43,098 nucleotides of DNA from Marinococcus halotolerans DSM 16375 (GTDB lineage Bacteria; Bacillota; Bacilli; Bacillales; Marinococcaceae), in assembly GCF_000420725.1 (NCBI RefSeq), contig NZ_ATVM01000024.1, forward strand, positions 1-43,098. The letters are read 5' to 3'. Shown piece by piece: positions 22,532 through 31,114 of this stretch (position 1 is the first letter of the stretch; every line of letters starts with the position of its first letter). The position numbers and the translations under genes are program-made. The notes below the pieces were generated by a model. The model was given only the letters and a program-made list of their open reading frames with translations, was not told the DNA's origin and searched no databases.

Positions 22532-23455
22532 TCAAGCACCCCCGTTGGTTACTTTTAAAAACTGGTCTTCGAGCGAATGATGGTGGACGGAGACTTCGTA
22601 TATACGGATGCCATGCTCGACTAGTGTCGCTACGCATTGAGGCACATCGTCGGGCGAAAGAGACACCCGGACAGAGGAAGCGTCCATCACAGCCGTCTGC
22701 TCCTGTGTAAATGGTTTTAGCGCCGTAGACGCCTCGCGGGGCTGATCGGTGACAATGGTGACAACCTGTTTTTGACGGTCTCCCTGTACAAAGGACTGGA
22801 CCGGCTGCACATCCACCAGGTGCCCCTGGTGAATAATGCCGATACGGTCGCACATCTGCTCCATATCCGATAGCTGGTGGCTGGAGATGAATACTGCCAT
22901 TTGCTCCTGCTCCGCGAGCTGGCGCAGGTAATGCCGGAGCTCCCGGATACCCGCCGGATCCAGGCCGTTTGTCGGTTCATCCAATATTAGCAGCTTTGGC
23001 TGGTGGAGCAGGGCCTGCGCAAGCCCGAGACGCTGCTTCATGCCGAGGGAATAGGTCTTTAATTTCCGTTTCAGGGCGTAGGCGATACCTGTCCGTTCAG
23101 CAGCATCCCAGATGTTGTTTGCTGAAGCATTGCCGGCAAGCCGGGCGTAGTGCTTCAGGTTTTGTTCCCCGGTTAAAAAGTCATACATTTCAGGGCTTTC
23201 GATAATCCCTCCGACGCTCGAAATGGCGGTTAAAAAATTGCTCCGCACATTTTCGCCAGCGATGTAAACATCGCCCTCTGTCGCCTTCACAAGACCAAGG
23301 ATCATGCGGATAGTGGTGGTTTTGCCCGCACCATTCGGGCCAATAAAGCCAAACACTTCCCCGGCGTGCACCTGTAAATCCAGGGGGTGGACGACGGTGG
23401 TTTTTTGAATGGACTTGGTGAGCCCCTCTAACTGCAAAACAGGATGCTGGTTCAT
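22532..23455 (-). CDS. ABC transporter ATP-binding protein, BcrA-like
   Basis: A 307-residue ATPase. Walker A GPNGAGKTT (about 40-48), signature YSLGMKQRLGLAQALL, Walker B LLILDEPTNGLDP and switch SSHQLSDME are all intact. The extended C-terminal domain places it with BcrA/NatA-like exporters of peptides or antibiotics. The start MNQHPV follows AAGGG and lies two bases beyond the stop of the preceding gene. Operon position pairs it with the downstream ABC-2 permease. Confidence 0.88.
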   Translation of the reverse strand: MNQHPVLQLEGLTKSIQKTTVVHPLDLQVHAGEVFGFIGPNGAGKTTTIRMILGLVKATEGDVYIAGENVRSNFLTAISSVGGIIESPEMYDFLTGEQNLKHYARLAGNASANNIWDAAERTGIAYALKRKLKTYSLGMKQRLGLAQALLHQPKLLILDEPTNGLDPAGIRELRHYLRQLAEQEQMAVFISSHQLSDMEQMCDRIGIIHQGHLVDVQPVQSFVQGDRQKQVVTIVTDQPREASTALKPFTQEQTAVMDASSVRVSLSPDDVPQCVATLVEHGIRIYEVSVHHHSLEDQFLKVTNGGA

Positions 23456-23457
23456 GA

Positions 23458-24162
23458 TTAAACCTTCCCTTTCCTGGCATAAATGTGCTCCATCCACCCG
23501 GCGGTATCGACACCAAATTGCTCGCGGATCGCTTCGCTGTCTTCGAGGTCGAGCACGTGCTGCTGCCGGAGCACGAGCACCCGGTCGAGCAGGGGATCCA
23601 TTTCACTGACTTCATGCGTACTGATTAGTACGCCCTGGGCTTCGACATCAACAAAAGACACGAGGCTTTGGATAATGGAGCGCCGTACAATCGGGTCGAG
23701 TCCCGAAAGTGGTTCGTCGAGGAGAAGCAGCTCGGCTTCCCGTGCGAGCGTGATAACGATTTTTACCCGGCCGCGGTTGCCTTTGGAGAGCGTTTTGATT
23801 TTTTGTGCAGGATCGAGGTTCATAAACGACAGCATGTCATAAGCACGCTGTTTGTTGAAATCAAGAAACTGGGAAGCCTGATAATCAATTAATTCGTCGA
23901 TGCGGAAAAAGGCGTATATATGGTCATTTTCCGATAAATAAGCGATACGGGAGCTGTCTTTTCGTGATACCTTTTGCCCGTTATAGGCAACGGTGCCCTT
24001 GTCCGGACGCAGCAGCCCGCCGGCGAGCTTGAGAAGGGTGGATTTGCCGCTGCCGTTTTCGCCGACGACCCCTGTCACTCCTTTAGCAGGGATTTCGATC
24101 GTTACGTTTTCGAGAGCGGTACGGCTTAAAAATTTCTTCGTTACCCCGTCAAAGGTTATCAT
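23458..24162 (-). CDS. ABC transporter ATP-binding protein, YtrB-like
   Basis: A 234-residue ATPase with Walker A GENGSGKST (about 34-42), signature LSKGNRGRV, Walker B LLLLDEPLSGLDP and the STHEVSEMD switch. The signature Gly-Gly pair is changed (KGNRGR in place of SGGQ-type), as in YtrB-like ATPases. The start overlaps the end of the GntR gene by 14 bases. Several clustered ATGs are possible; MITFDG is favoured because GGAAGG lies nine bases upstream. Confidence 0.85.
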   Translation of the reverse strand: MITFDGVTKKFLSRTALENVTIEIPAKGVTGVVGENGSGKSTLLKLAGGLLRPDKGTVAYNGQKVSRKDSSRIAYLSENDHIYAFFRIDELIDYQASQFLDFNKQRAYDMLSFMNLDPAQKIKTLSKGNRGRVKIVITLAREAELLLLDEPLSGLDPIVRRSIIQSLVSFVDVEAQGVLISTHEVSEMDPLLDRVLVLRQQHVLDLEDSEAIREQFGVDTAGWMEHIYARKGKV

Positions 24163-24529
24163 GGTCATCATCCTTCCGGTAGGAGTCAATGCCCCGGCGG
24201 ATTTCTGCTTTGCTCATGCCGAGGCTTTCCATTTCGTTCATAAATTCCTTAATCCGCTGATGCATCAGCTGCTGTTTCAGCTGCTGAATGGTTGCTTCGC
24301 TTTCGGTCACAAAGGTTCCCTGGCCACGTTTCATTTCCAACACTCCTGTCCGTTCTAATTCGCTGTATGTCCGGGAGACGGTATTGGGGTTGACGCCAAA
24401 ATCGACAGCCAGCGCCCGGACGGAGGGAAGCTTCGTCCCCGGCGGCCATTCGCCCCGAATAATATTGCCATGGATCGTATCAATGATTTGCTGGTAAATG
24501 GGCCTGGAGTTATCAAATGTGTAAGCCAT
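24149..24529 (-). CDS. GntR-family regulator, YtrA type
   Basis: A 126-residue regulator with an N-terminal GntR winged helix (PIYQQIIDTIHGNIIRGEWPPGTKLPSVRALAVDFGVNPNTVSRTYSELERTGVLE) and a short C-terminal helical arm instead of a ligand domain. This size and architecture define the YtrA subfamily, whose members control neighbouring ABC exporters and respond to wall-active antibiotics. GGAGG precedes the ATG, four bases after the previous stop. It lies inside the operon it probably represses. Confidence 0.88.
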   Translation of the reverse strand: MAYTFDNSRPIYQQIIDTIHGNIIRGEWPPGTKLPSVRALAVDFGVNPNTVSRTYSELERTGVLEMKRGQGTFVTESEATIQQLKQQLMHQRIKEFMNEMESLGMSKAEIRRGIDSYRKDDDHDNL

Positions 24530-24533
24530 AAGC

Positions 24534-25334
24534 TTATACCTCCGCTTTCTTATCAATCAACTGAGCGGACAGGATAAAGAGGGCTGCGCCAACCACGGCA
24601 TGAAAAAGAATAACTCCGGTATATAAATTGAAGTTAATAAATTCTGCATTCACCAGTCCAGTGAGCGAAAACTGCCCCCAGCTGGTGATCGCGTGATATA
24701 CATCGCCGAGTCCTGAGTTGGCAAGGACGCTTAAAAGAACCACGGCGGCAATCGCCAGCACAATTTGAAGCCCTCGGCCCACGGTGTGTCGAAACGCGAA
24801 GTCAAACGAGTAAATGAATAACAAATAGATACTGAAATAAAGAGAGACGAAAAGCACAAAGACAGCACCAAGCAAGCATAAAGCGAGCAGCTGCAGCCAT
24901 GTTACTCCCTCCTGGAGTAAGCCGAAAAAGGCAGGGATACCCGGCGTTACCCAGGTAGCAATAAGCAGGAGAAGGCCGTTGATAAAAAGAGAAATAGAAG
25001 CGCATGTGAGTCCGCTTGCATATTTGGCGCTGAGCATTTTAGCGAGCGGCTGCGGCTGATACAGCCAGAGATGCATCTGGCGGCGTTCGAGTTCCAGGCT
25101 GACAATCATGTAGATTGGAAGATAAACAAAATGGGCCAGAATGCCTGCGCTGAGAGAACCGAGCACCACGCTTCCCACCGTCTGGAAGGGGTTGTTCGTA
25201 TTTACGGAGAAAAAATTCCCGCTGTTCATAAGCACGGCGAAGATGATAACAATGAATATTAGCGCCAGGCACCAATAAAAAATGGATCGCGTCAGCGCAA
25301 ACTCTTTTTTCCACAATTGTAACCAGCTTGTCAT
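24534..25334 (-). CDS. Membrane permease, first gene of the YtrA-like operon
   Basis: A 266-residue protein with about six hydrophobic helices (IFYWCLALIFIVIIFAVLM, VVLGSLSAGILAHFVYLPIYMIV, ISLFINGLLLLIATWV, LLALCLLGAVFVLFVSLYFSIYLLFIY, LQIVLAIAAVVLLSVLA, LYTGVILFHAVVGAALFIL). ELERRQMHLWLYQPQPLAKMLSAKY resembles the coupling loop of ABC-2 permeases. It is the first gene after the promoter and operator and would form one exporter with the YtrB-like ATPase. Confidence 0.8.
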   Translation of the reverse strand: MTSWLQLWKKEFALTRSIFYWCLALIFIVIIFAVLMNSGNFFSVNTNNPFQTVGSVVLGSLSAGILAHFVYLPIYMIVSLELERRQMHLWLYQPQPLAKMLSAKYASGLTCASISLFINGLLLLIATWVTPGIPAFFGLLQEGVTWLQLLALCLLGAVFVLFVSLYFSIYLLFIYSFDFAFRHTVGRGLQIVLAIAAVVLLSVLANSGLGDVYHAITSWGQFSLTGLVNAEFINFNLYTGVILFHAVVGAALFILSAQLIDKKAEV

Positions 25335-25349
25335 AAAGCACAGCTCCTT

Positions 25350-25385
25350 TGTATTAGTGTATTAATTAAATAGTACACTGGTACA
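25350..25385. promoter_or_regulatory. YtrA-like operator
   Basis: TGTATTAGTGTA (25350-25361) and TACACTGGTACA (25374-25385) are inverted arms, ten of twelve positions matching, around a 12-base AT-rich centre. The inner AGTGTA/TACACT arms resemble the published B. subtilis YtrA site, which as I recall has a spacing one base longer. It covers the -10 box of the operon promoter. Confidence 0.65.
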
Positions 25386-25398
25386 AAATAAACGTCAA
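25370..25398 (-). promoter_or_regulatory. Sigma-A promoter of the YtrA-like operon
   Basis: On the minus strand, TTGACG, exactly 17 bases, TACTAT. The inverted-repeat operator overlaps the -10 box and spacer, so binding by the GntR protein would block RNA polymerase. Confidence 0.7.
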
Positions 25399-25521
25399 CA
25401 ACATTTATGCCAGGAAGACGTCTTTTAAAAATCCTTTAATAAAGCCCAATTCTAACGATTTACCTGAAATGGGGAAGGGAACAGGAAAAAGCCAGCAAAA
25501 ACTAGCCAATGGAGGGGTTGG

Positions 25522-25713
25522 ATGAAAAGTACGAAGTCTGTTCTTTATTTGTATGGAATATTTTTATTTTTTTCATGGAATCTGGTGCTTTTACTGGACC
25601 AGACCCATTACGATGCCAAGTACAGAATAGAAGGCATTTTGTTTATGAGCGCGGTGGTGGCGGTGCTTTTTATATGTAATTTCCTGTATCACAGAAAGCG
25701 GACAGAAGAATAG
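25522..25713 (+). CDS. Small membrane protein, 63 residues
   Basis: Two hydrophobic helices (VLYLYGIFLFFSWNLVLLLD and GILFMSAVVAVLFICNFLYH) joined by a short loop, with basic residues at both ends. TGGAGGGG lies six bases upstream and a good terminator follows, so it is a stand-alone gene. No family is recognised. Confidence 0.65.
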   Translation: MKSTKSVLYLYGIFLFFSWNLVLLLDQTHYDAKYRIEGILFMSAVVAVLFICNFLYHRKRTEE

Positions 25714-25724
25714 CGGCAAAGCGG

Positions 25725-25758
25725 TGGTTCCCCGGAACAGTCAGGGGAGCCATTTTTT
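25725..25758 (+). terminator. Intrinsic terminator
   Basis: TGGTTCCCC pairs with GGGGAGCCA (one G-T pair), followed by TTTTTT, just after the small membrane protein gene. Confidence 0.85.
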
Positions 25759-25827
25759 AATGAATCAGTGAAATTGCACAGTGGAGAAGGTGCAGGAAAA
25801 AGAATATGTTATCAAGTAAAACCGGGG

Positions 25828-25856
25828 TTGCTAAATGCTTAGGAAAGCCTTATCAT
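25828..25856 (+). promoter_or_regulatory. Promoter of the GH31-TRAP operon
   Basis: TTGCTA, 17 bases, then TATCAT (five of six -10 positions). The predicted start point falls at the left edge of the inverted-repeat operator that follows. Confidence 0.55.
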
Positions 25857-25862
25857 AAAACC

Positions 25863-25897
25863 AATAATTAATTTGTTTACACTACAAATTAATTATT
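25863..25897. promoter_or_regulatory. XylR-like operator, site 1
   Basis: AATAATTAATTTGT and ACAAATTAATTATT form a perfect 14-bp inverted repeat around TTACACT. The core TTTGTTTACACTACAAA closely resembles XylR (ROK) operators of Bacillus. It lies directly downstream of the promoter and 33 bases before the GH31 start codon, and its right arm recurs at the operator beside uxaC. Confidence 0.75.
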
Positions 25898-25930
25898 CAG
25901 GCAAGTGATTAATCCAAAGAGGGTGAACAT

Positions 25931-28285
25931 ATGTTAACGACGAAGGACCAGTTTTATTTATCAGCGCAGGAGAATAACGTGCTGGTATTTGAATCGGATG
26001 TGCAGGAAATGTACTTTTGCGTTTATGTATTAGAAGAGAAATTATTCCGGGTTACGTTAACAAAAGAGCGTCCGGAAATGAATATACATACGTGGGCGGT
26101 GGCGCCGGGGGACACGGAGGTTCCTTTTGAAGGACTGGATCGGAATCGTCTGACTGAGCTTTTTACGCTGCCTGATTATGAAATATCAGAAACACCGGAA
26201 GATTATACGATTGAAACGACGGCGCTCAAGCTGAAAATAAACTTGGTGAAGCTTCATTGCAGCTGGTATGACAAGACAAACGGGGGGGACGTTTTGATCG
26301 CAGAGGACCGCACCACCCAGGCGTACGCCTTTCAGGTTGCCGAAACTGCCCCTACGGCCCACTACTTAAAGCGTAACGACACCGACCGCTTTTACGGGTT
26401 CGGAGAAAAGACGGGAAAGGTCAACAAGCACGGCGACCGCTTCCGAATGTTAAATATTGACGCCATGGGCTACGATGCGGAAAAAACCGATCCACTGTAC
26501 AAGCATATTCCATACTATATTACGCACTCCCCGGAAACCGATGTGGCTTACGGTCTCTATTACGATGACTATAATGAATGCGCTTTCGACATGGGGCGGG
26601 AAAAAGATAATTATCACGGAAAGTACAAATTTTTTCAATCCAATTCGGACTTTCTGGATTACTATTTCATTCTCGGGCCAGCGGTTGCCGAGGTTACCCG
26701 CCGCTTCTCCTGGCTGACCGGACGTCCGGCGCTGATGCCGAAATGGAGCATCGGTTACTCCGGATCGACAATGACCTACACCGATGAAGAAAAATCGCAG
26801 GAACGGCTGATGAACTTTGTGGAGGATACCCAGAAGTATGATATCCCATGTGAGTCCTTTCATCTGTCCTCCGGGTATACCTCGATCAACCATAAACGGT
26901 ATGTGTTCAACTGGAACTACGACAAGTTCCCGGATCCGGTGAAATTCACCGAAGATTTTCATGCGAACGGTATTAAAATCATCGCCAACATTAAGCCGAG
27001 CCTGCTGATTGACCATCCGAAGCACGAGGAAGTGCTGAACAACGATCTTATTATTCTGGATAAAAAAGGCCGGCCGCTTCTGCAGCAGTTCTGGGACGAC
27101 ATGGGCGTGTACCTGGATTTCACGAATGAACAGACAATTGACTGGTGGAAGGAAAACGTAAAAACGGAGCTGCTTGCAAACGGCATCGACGCCACCTGGA
27201 ATGACAACAATGAATTTGAAATCTGGGATCCGGAGGCGGACGTTCATTTGTTCGGCCAGGGTGGAAAGTTTCAGGATTACCGGGCAATCTTCCCGATGCT
27301 GATGACGAAAAGCTCGCTCGAAGCACAGACCGAATTTGACACGGAACACCGGCCGTATCTGATCAGCCGGGCAGGAAGTGCCGGCCTCAGCAGGTACGCC
27401 CAGACGTGGACCGGGGACAACTATTCCAACTGGGAGACGCTCCAGTACAACATCAAAATGGCAATCGGCCTAAGTCTTTCCGGCATTTACAACTTCGGGC
27501 ACGACACGGGCGGTTTTTCCGGCAACGCCCCGGAGCCGGAGCTGTTTCTGCGCTGGATCCAGAGCAACATCTACTACCCGAGGTTTACGATTCATTCATG
27601 GAACGACGACCAGACGGTCAATGAACCGTGGATGTACCCGGAAATTGTGGGTAAGGTATCGGAGACGATTCACTGGCACCAGCAGCTGTCCGGCTACATT
27701 TTTTCACTGCTGCATAAATCGTCGGCGAGCTACGAGCCCGTGATCAAGCCGACCTTTTTTGACTTTGGTAATGACGCAGCAACGCACAACGAAAACGACG
27801 AATTCATGCTCGGCGAAGAGCTGCTTGTCTGCACGATTGTGCGTCCGGGTGAGCGCGAGCGCTCGGTGTATCTTCCCAAACACGTGCACGGCTGGTACGA
27901 CCTGTACACCGAACAGTGGTACGCGGGAGGGCAGGAGGTGACAGTTCCCGCGCCGCTTGAGTATACGCCGGTCATGGTAAAAGGCGGCAGTCTGCTTCCG
28001 GTGGAAAACAAAGCCGAAAGCCGGATCGACATGTACGCGTACCCGGGCCAAAACGGCGAACGCACATCGTTTACGTATTACGACGACAACGACAGGCAGC
28101 ACGACCCTGAAGTGCTTTCCATTGCGTGCACGATGACAGCCGATGAAAGTGGCATCTATATTGAAGCCTCTCAGGAAGGGTCCTACGACAACGGTCTTGC
28201 GTCTATGCAGCTTCAGCTGCCAAAGGCAGAAAGCAGAAAGGTTTTTATCAATGGAAAAGGAGGCACGAGGTTTTCGTGGGGATGA
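25931..28285 (+). CDS. GH31 family glycoside hydrolase
   Basis: A 784-residue cytoplasmic enzyme (no signal peptide). An N-terminal beta-sandwich (about 1-260) leads into the TIM barrel. The nucleophile is D425 in ATWNDNNEFE (family WxDMNE), the general acid D496 in TWTGDN, and SRAGSAGLSRYAQ is the usual preceding block. The C-terminal beta domains end at GGTRFSWG. GH31 includes alpha-glucosidase, alpha-xylosidase and sulfoquinovosidase. The usual HLDIDY-like first barrel motif is replaced by HLSSGYTSI, so specificity cannot be read directly. It heads an operon with a TRAP carboxylate transporter in a hexuronate locus, suggesting an alpha-linked uronate glycoside as substrate. The start follows GAGGGTG. 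Confidence 0.85.
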   Translation: MLTTKDQFYLSAQENNVLVFESDVQEMYFCVYVLEEKLFRVTLTKERPEMNIHTWAVAPGDTEVPFEGLDRNRLTELFTLPDYEISETPEDYTIETTALKLKINLVKLHCSWYDKTNGGDVLIAEDRTTQAYAFQVAETAPTAHYLKRNDTDRFYGFGEKTGKVNKHGDRFRMLNIDAMGYDAEKTDPLYKHIPYYITHSPETDVAYGLYYDDYNECAFDMGREKDNYHGKYKFFQSNSDFLDYYFILGPAVAEVTRRFSWLTGRPALMPKWSIGYSGSTMTYTDEEKSQERLMNFVEDTQKYDIPCESFHLSSGYTSINHKRYVFNWNYDKFPDPVKFTEDFHANGIKIIANIKPSLLIDHPKHEEVLNNDLIILDKKGRPLLQQFWDDMGVYLDFTNEQTIDWWKENVKTELLANGIDATWNDNNEFEIWDPEADVHLFGQGGKFQDYRAIFPMLMTKSSLEAQTEFDTEHRPYLISRAGSAGLSRYAQTWTGDNYSNWETLQYNIKMAIGLSLSGIYNFGHDTGGFSGNAPEPELFLRWIQSNIYYPRFTIHSWNDDQTVNEPWMYPEIVGKVSETIHWHQQLSGYIFSLLHKSSASYEPVIKPTFFDFGNDAATHNENDEFMLGEELLVCTIVRPGERERSVYLPKHVHGWYDLYTEQWYAGGQEVTVPAPLEYTPVMVKGGSLLPVENKAESRIDMYAYPGQNGERTSFTYYDDNDRQHDPEVLSIACTMTADESGIYIEASQEGSYDNGLASMQLQLPKAESRKVFINGKGGTRFSWG

Positions 28286-28319
28286 GTGTCACTGGAGCCA
28301 ATCAAAGGAGGGAACCACT

Positions 28320-29309
28320 GTGAAAAAATGGATCAGCCTTGTCACAATCATGGTTCTGGTTGCTTTAACAGGCTGCCAGAGTGCAAGCGGAGAAGAAGAA
28401 CAGAACTTCACGCTTGCTCACAACCAGCCGACGGATCACCCAGTACACCAGTCGCTTGAACGGTTTGCCGAACTGGTGGAAGAAAACTCAAACGGAGCCA
28501 TGAGCATTAAAATTTACCCGAATGGTGAGCTTGGAAGCGAGCGGGAAGTCATTGAAGGCACCCAGGCCGGGGCCGTTGATTTCAGTAAAGTAAGTGCGAG
28601 TGCTCTCGAAAGCTTTGAACCGGCGTATTCCGTCTTCAGTCTGCCGTATTTATTTGAAAGCCAGGAAAGCTTTAAACGTGTCATGAACAACGAGGACGTG
28701 ACGGACGACATCTATATGGAATCCGCAGATAAAGGCTTCCGCGGCCTGACGTATTACGACGCCGGGGTTCGTAACGTTTATACGCAAAGCAGAATGATCG
28801 AAACAAGCGAGGATATGAGCGGCTTGAAAACAAGAGTCCAGCCGAGCCAGACGAGCGTGCAGATGATTGACGCCATGGGCGGCACACCGACACCGATGAG
28901 CTACGGTGAAGTATACACCGCACTGCAGTCAGGTGTTATTGACGCAGCCGAAAACAATGCTACTGCGCTTACAAACAGCAACCACGGAGAAGTGGCGAAA
29001 AACTATTTCTACACCGAGCACGCCATCGTTCCCGACATGCTGATTGCTAATGAAAATATTATGGAAGGTCTGTCCGATAGTGAACGACAAATCATTGAAG
29101 AAGCTGCGGAGGAGTCGACCAGCTATCATGAAGATCTTTGGAATCAAACGGTAGAAGAGGCCAAGGTGACAGCCGAAGAGGAAATGAATGTAGAGTTTTA
29201 TGAAGTGGATAAACAGTCGTTTATTGACGAGGTCCAGCCGCTGCATGAAGAATTCCAAAACGACCCGGATACCTCTGAGATTTACAACAAAATAAAGGAG
29301 GCCGAGTAG
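28320..29309 (+). CDS. TRAP transporter substrate-binding lipoprotein, DctP family
   Basis: A 329-residue extracytoplasmic binding protein. Residues 1-18 are a lipoprotein signal ending in LTGC, with C19 lipidated so the protein stays on the outer face of the membrane. R172 in GLKTRVQPS is the family arginine that salt-bridges the substrate carboxylate. Start is GTG, led by AGGAGGG; a longer reading overlaps the GH31 gene and would destroy the signal peptide. With DctQ and DctM genes immediately downstream and hexuronate enzymes nearby, a hexuronate or uronate-containing sugar is the likely substrate. Confidence 0.9.
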   Translation: MKKWISLVTIMVLVALTGCQSASGEEEQNFTLAHNQPTDHPVHQSLERFAELVEENSNGAMSIKIYPNGELGSEREVIEGTQAGAVDFSKVSASALESFEPAYSVFSLPYLFESQESFKRVMNNEDVTDDIYMESADKGFRGLTYYDAGVRNVYTQSRMIETSEDMSGLKTRVQPSQTSVQMIDAMGGTPTPMSYGEVYTALQSGVIDAAENNATALTNSNHGEVAKNYFYTEHAIVPDMLIANENIMEGLSDSERQIIEEAAEESTSYHEDLWNQTVEEAKVTAEEEMNVEFYEVDKQSFIDEVQPLHEEFQNDPDTSEIYNKIKEAE

Positions 29310-29310
29310 G

Positions 29311-29805
29311 ATGCAAAAGGCCAAAATGATTCTCGACCGTGCGCTTTTAATCGTGAACGCCGTGCTAATCACCTGCATGGCGGCGCTGTCGATCTGGCAG
29401 GTATTTACCCGGTACGTCCTGGATGCGCCGAGTACTACGAGCGAAGAAATCATCCGCTTTATGCTCATCTGGTTCACGCTGCTTACTGCGGCTTACGTGT
29501 TCGGCCAGAAAAAGCACATTGCCATTGTGTTTCTGGTCGAAAAGTTCCGGGAGCGTTCGCAGCGCCTCATCGGGCTTGCCATTAATATTTTATGGGTGTT
29601 TTTAGGAATAGTACCGATGATCATCGGCGGCATTATTCTGCTGTCGTATACATACTCGGAAACAGCTCCGGCGACGGGCATGTCCATGCTGTTTGTCTAC
29701 AGCGCCGTGCCGGCCTCGGGTGTATGTATCGTGCTTTATGCCGTAATTGATATGCTTCGGGGCAGCAGCCGGATCGGCACTGCTGGTGAGGGGGAAAAAG
29801 GATGA
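29311..29805 (+). CDS. TRAP transporter small permease, DctQ family
   Basis: A 164-residue protein with four membrane helices (LLIVNAVLITCMAALSIWQVF, FMLIWFTLLTAAYVF, LAINILWVFLGIVPMIIGGIILL and MLFVYSAVPASGVCIVLYAVID), the DctQ pattern. It docks on the large permease and supports transport driven by the sodium or proton gradient. AAGGAGG precedes the ATG one base after the dctP-like stop, and its last codons overlap the next gene by four bases. Confidence 0.9.
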   Translation: MQKAKMILDRALLIVNAVLITCMAALSIWQVFTRYVLDAPSTTSEEIIRFMLIWFTLLTAAYVFGQKKHIAIVFLVEKFRERSQRLIGLAINILWVFLGIVPMIIGGIILLSYTYSETAPATGMSMLFVYSAVPASGVCIVLYAVIDMLRGSSRIGTAGEGEKG

Positions 29806-31100
29806 CAGTTACAGCAGGAATTTTATTATTCGCACTGCTCGGTATACTGCTTGTGTTCGGCGTGCCGATTGCACTTGCCATTCTGCTGAGTGCCATGGTT
29901 ACCATTTCGCTTGTCATTCCGTTTGATGTGAGCATTATTATTACCGCGCAGCGACTCGCCACAGGCGTAGATAATTTCACGATTCTGGCGATTCCACTGT
30001 TTGTGCTTGCAGGGATTATTATGAACAACGGCGGCATTGCCTTCCGGCTTATTAATCTGGCAAAAATTATTGTCGGCCGCCTGCCGGGGTCACTTGCACA
30101 TACAAACGTTGTCGGCAACATGCTGTTTGGGTCAATTTCCGGCTCAAGTGTCGCAGCAGCTGCTGCGATGGGTAAAATCATGACTCCGATGGAAATGAGA
30201 CAGAAATACTCCCTGAGCTACTCGGCCGCCACCAATATTGCATCAGCGCCGGCAGGACTGTTGATACCGCCGAGCTCGATGCTGATTGTATATTCTCTCG
30301 TCAGCGGAGGAACCTCGATTGCAGCGCTGTTTATGGCCGGCTATATTCCGGGGATTTTATGGGGCCTTTCCGTGATAGCCGTCGCTTACGTATATGCCAG
30401 AAAGCATAAATATCCAGTGTCGGAGAAGGTCAGCTGGAAGGATAAAATGTTTATCGTATTTGATGCGATTCCGAGTCTGCTTTTGATCATCATCGTTATC
30501 GGCGGGATCGTTGCCGGCATTTTCACCGCCACGGAGGGCGCAGCGGTTGCCGTTATTTATGCTCTGCTGCTGTCGCTTTTATACAAGCAGCTGAAAAAAG
30601 AGGAATTTAAAAACATTTTCAAGGAAACCATCGAAATCACGGGCATGATTCTGCTTTTGATTACAGCATCCTCGCTGTTTTCACTCGTAATGAGCTATAC
30701 CGAGATACCAGCAGGGATCAGCAGCGCGCTTCTTTCAATCAGCGCGAATACGATCGTCATTCTTCTGCTCATCAACGTGATTCTGCTCGTAATGGGAACC
30801 TTTATGGACATTACGCCGGCCGTGCTTATTTTCACACCGATCTTTTTACCGGTCGTCACCGAGCTTGGCATCGATCCCGTCCATTTTGGGATTATTATTG
30901 CCTTCAACCTTTGTATCGGAAATATTACCCCTCCGGTCGGAAGCGTACTGTTTGTCGGTACAAGCGTAGCCAACGCAAGACTCGAAAGCGTCATCAAAGC
31001 GCTGGTGCCGTATTTCATCATACTGATTGTCATGGTGCTCGCGATCACCTTTATCCCGCAGCTTAGCCTGTTTCTGCCGCAGCTGTTTGATCTGATGTAG
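29802..31100 (+). CDS. TRAP transporter large permease, DctM family
   Basis: A 432-residue integral membrane protein with about twelve helices, the transport-catalysing subunit. Family blocks include DNFTILAIPLFVLAGIIMNNGG, GSISGSSVAAAAAMGKIMTPMEM, ASAPAGLLIPPSSMLIVYS and NLCIGNITPPVGSVLFVG. The ATGA start overlap with the small permease gene gives coupled translation. It ends convergently, 14 bases from the end of the ROK repressor gene, so the GH31-TRAP operon stops here. Confidence 0.92.
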   Translation: MTVTAGILLFALLGILLVFGVPIALAILLSAMVTISLVIPFDVSIIITAQRLATGVDNFTILAIPLFVLAGIIMNNGGIAFRLINLAKIIVGRLPGSLAHTNVVGNMLFGSISGSSVAAAAAMGKIMTPMEMRQKYSLSYSAATNIASAPAGLLIPPSSMLIVYSLVSGGTSIAALFMAGYIPGILWGLSVIAVAYVYARKHKYPVSEKVSWKDKMFIVFDAIPSLLLIIIVIGGIVAGIFTATEGAAVAVIYALLLSLLYKQLKKEEFKNIFKETIEITGMILLLITASSLFSLVMSYTEIPAGISSALLSISANTIVILLLINVILLVMGTFMDITPAVLIFTPIFLPVVTELGIDPVHFGIIIAFNLCIGNITPPVGSVLFVGTSVANARLESVIKALVPYFIILIVMVLAITFIPQLSLFLPQLFDLM

Positions 31101-31114
31101 CTCCGTTCTTTCTG

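Noticed and set aside
22530-22853. 108-residue N-terminal extension of the ABC permease
   Set aside because: It overlaps the ATPase gene in another frame and is Cys/Arg-rich; the start at 22529 begins with a normal permease N-terminus right after the ATPase stop.
26450-27349. 299-residue minus-strand open frame inside the GH31 gene
   Set aside because: Antisense to catalytic parts of GH31 and composed of shadow-type residues (His, Val, Arg rich); no promoter or ribosome binding site.
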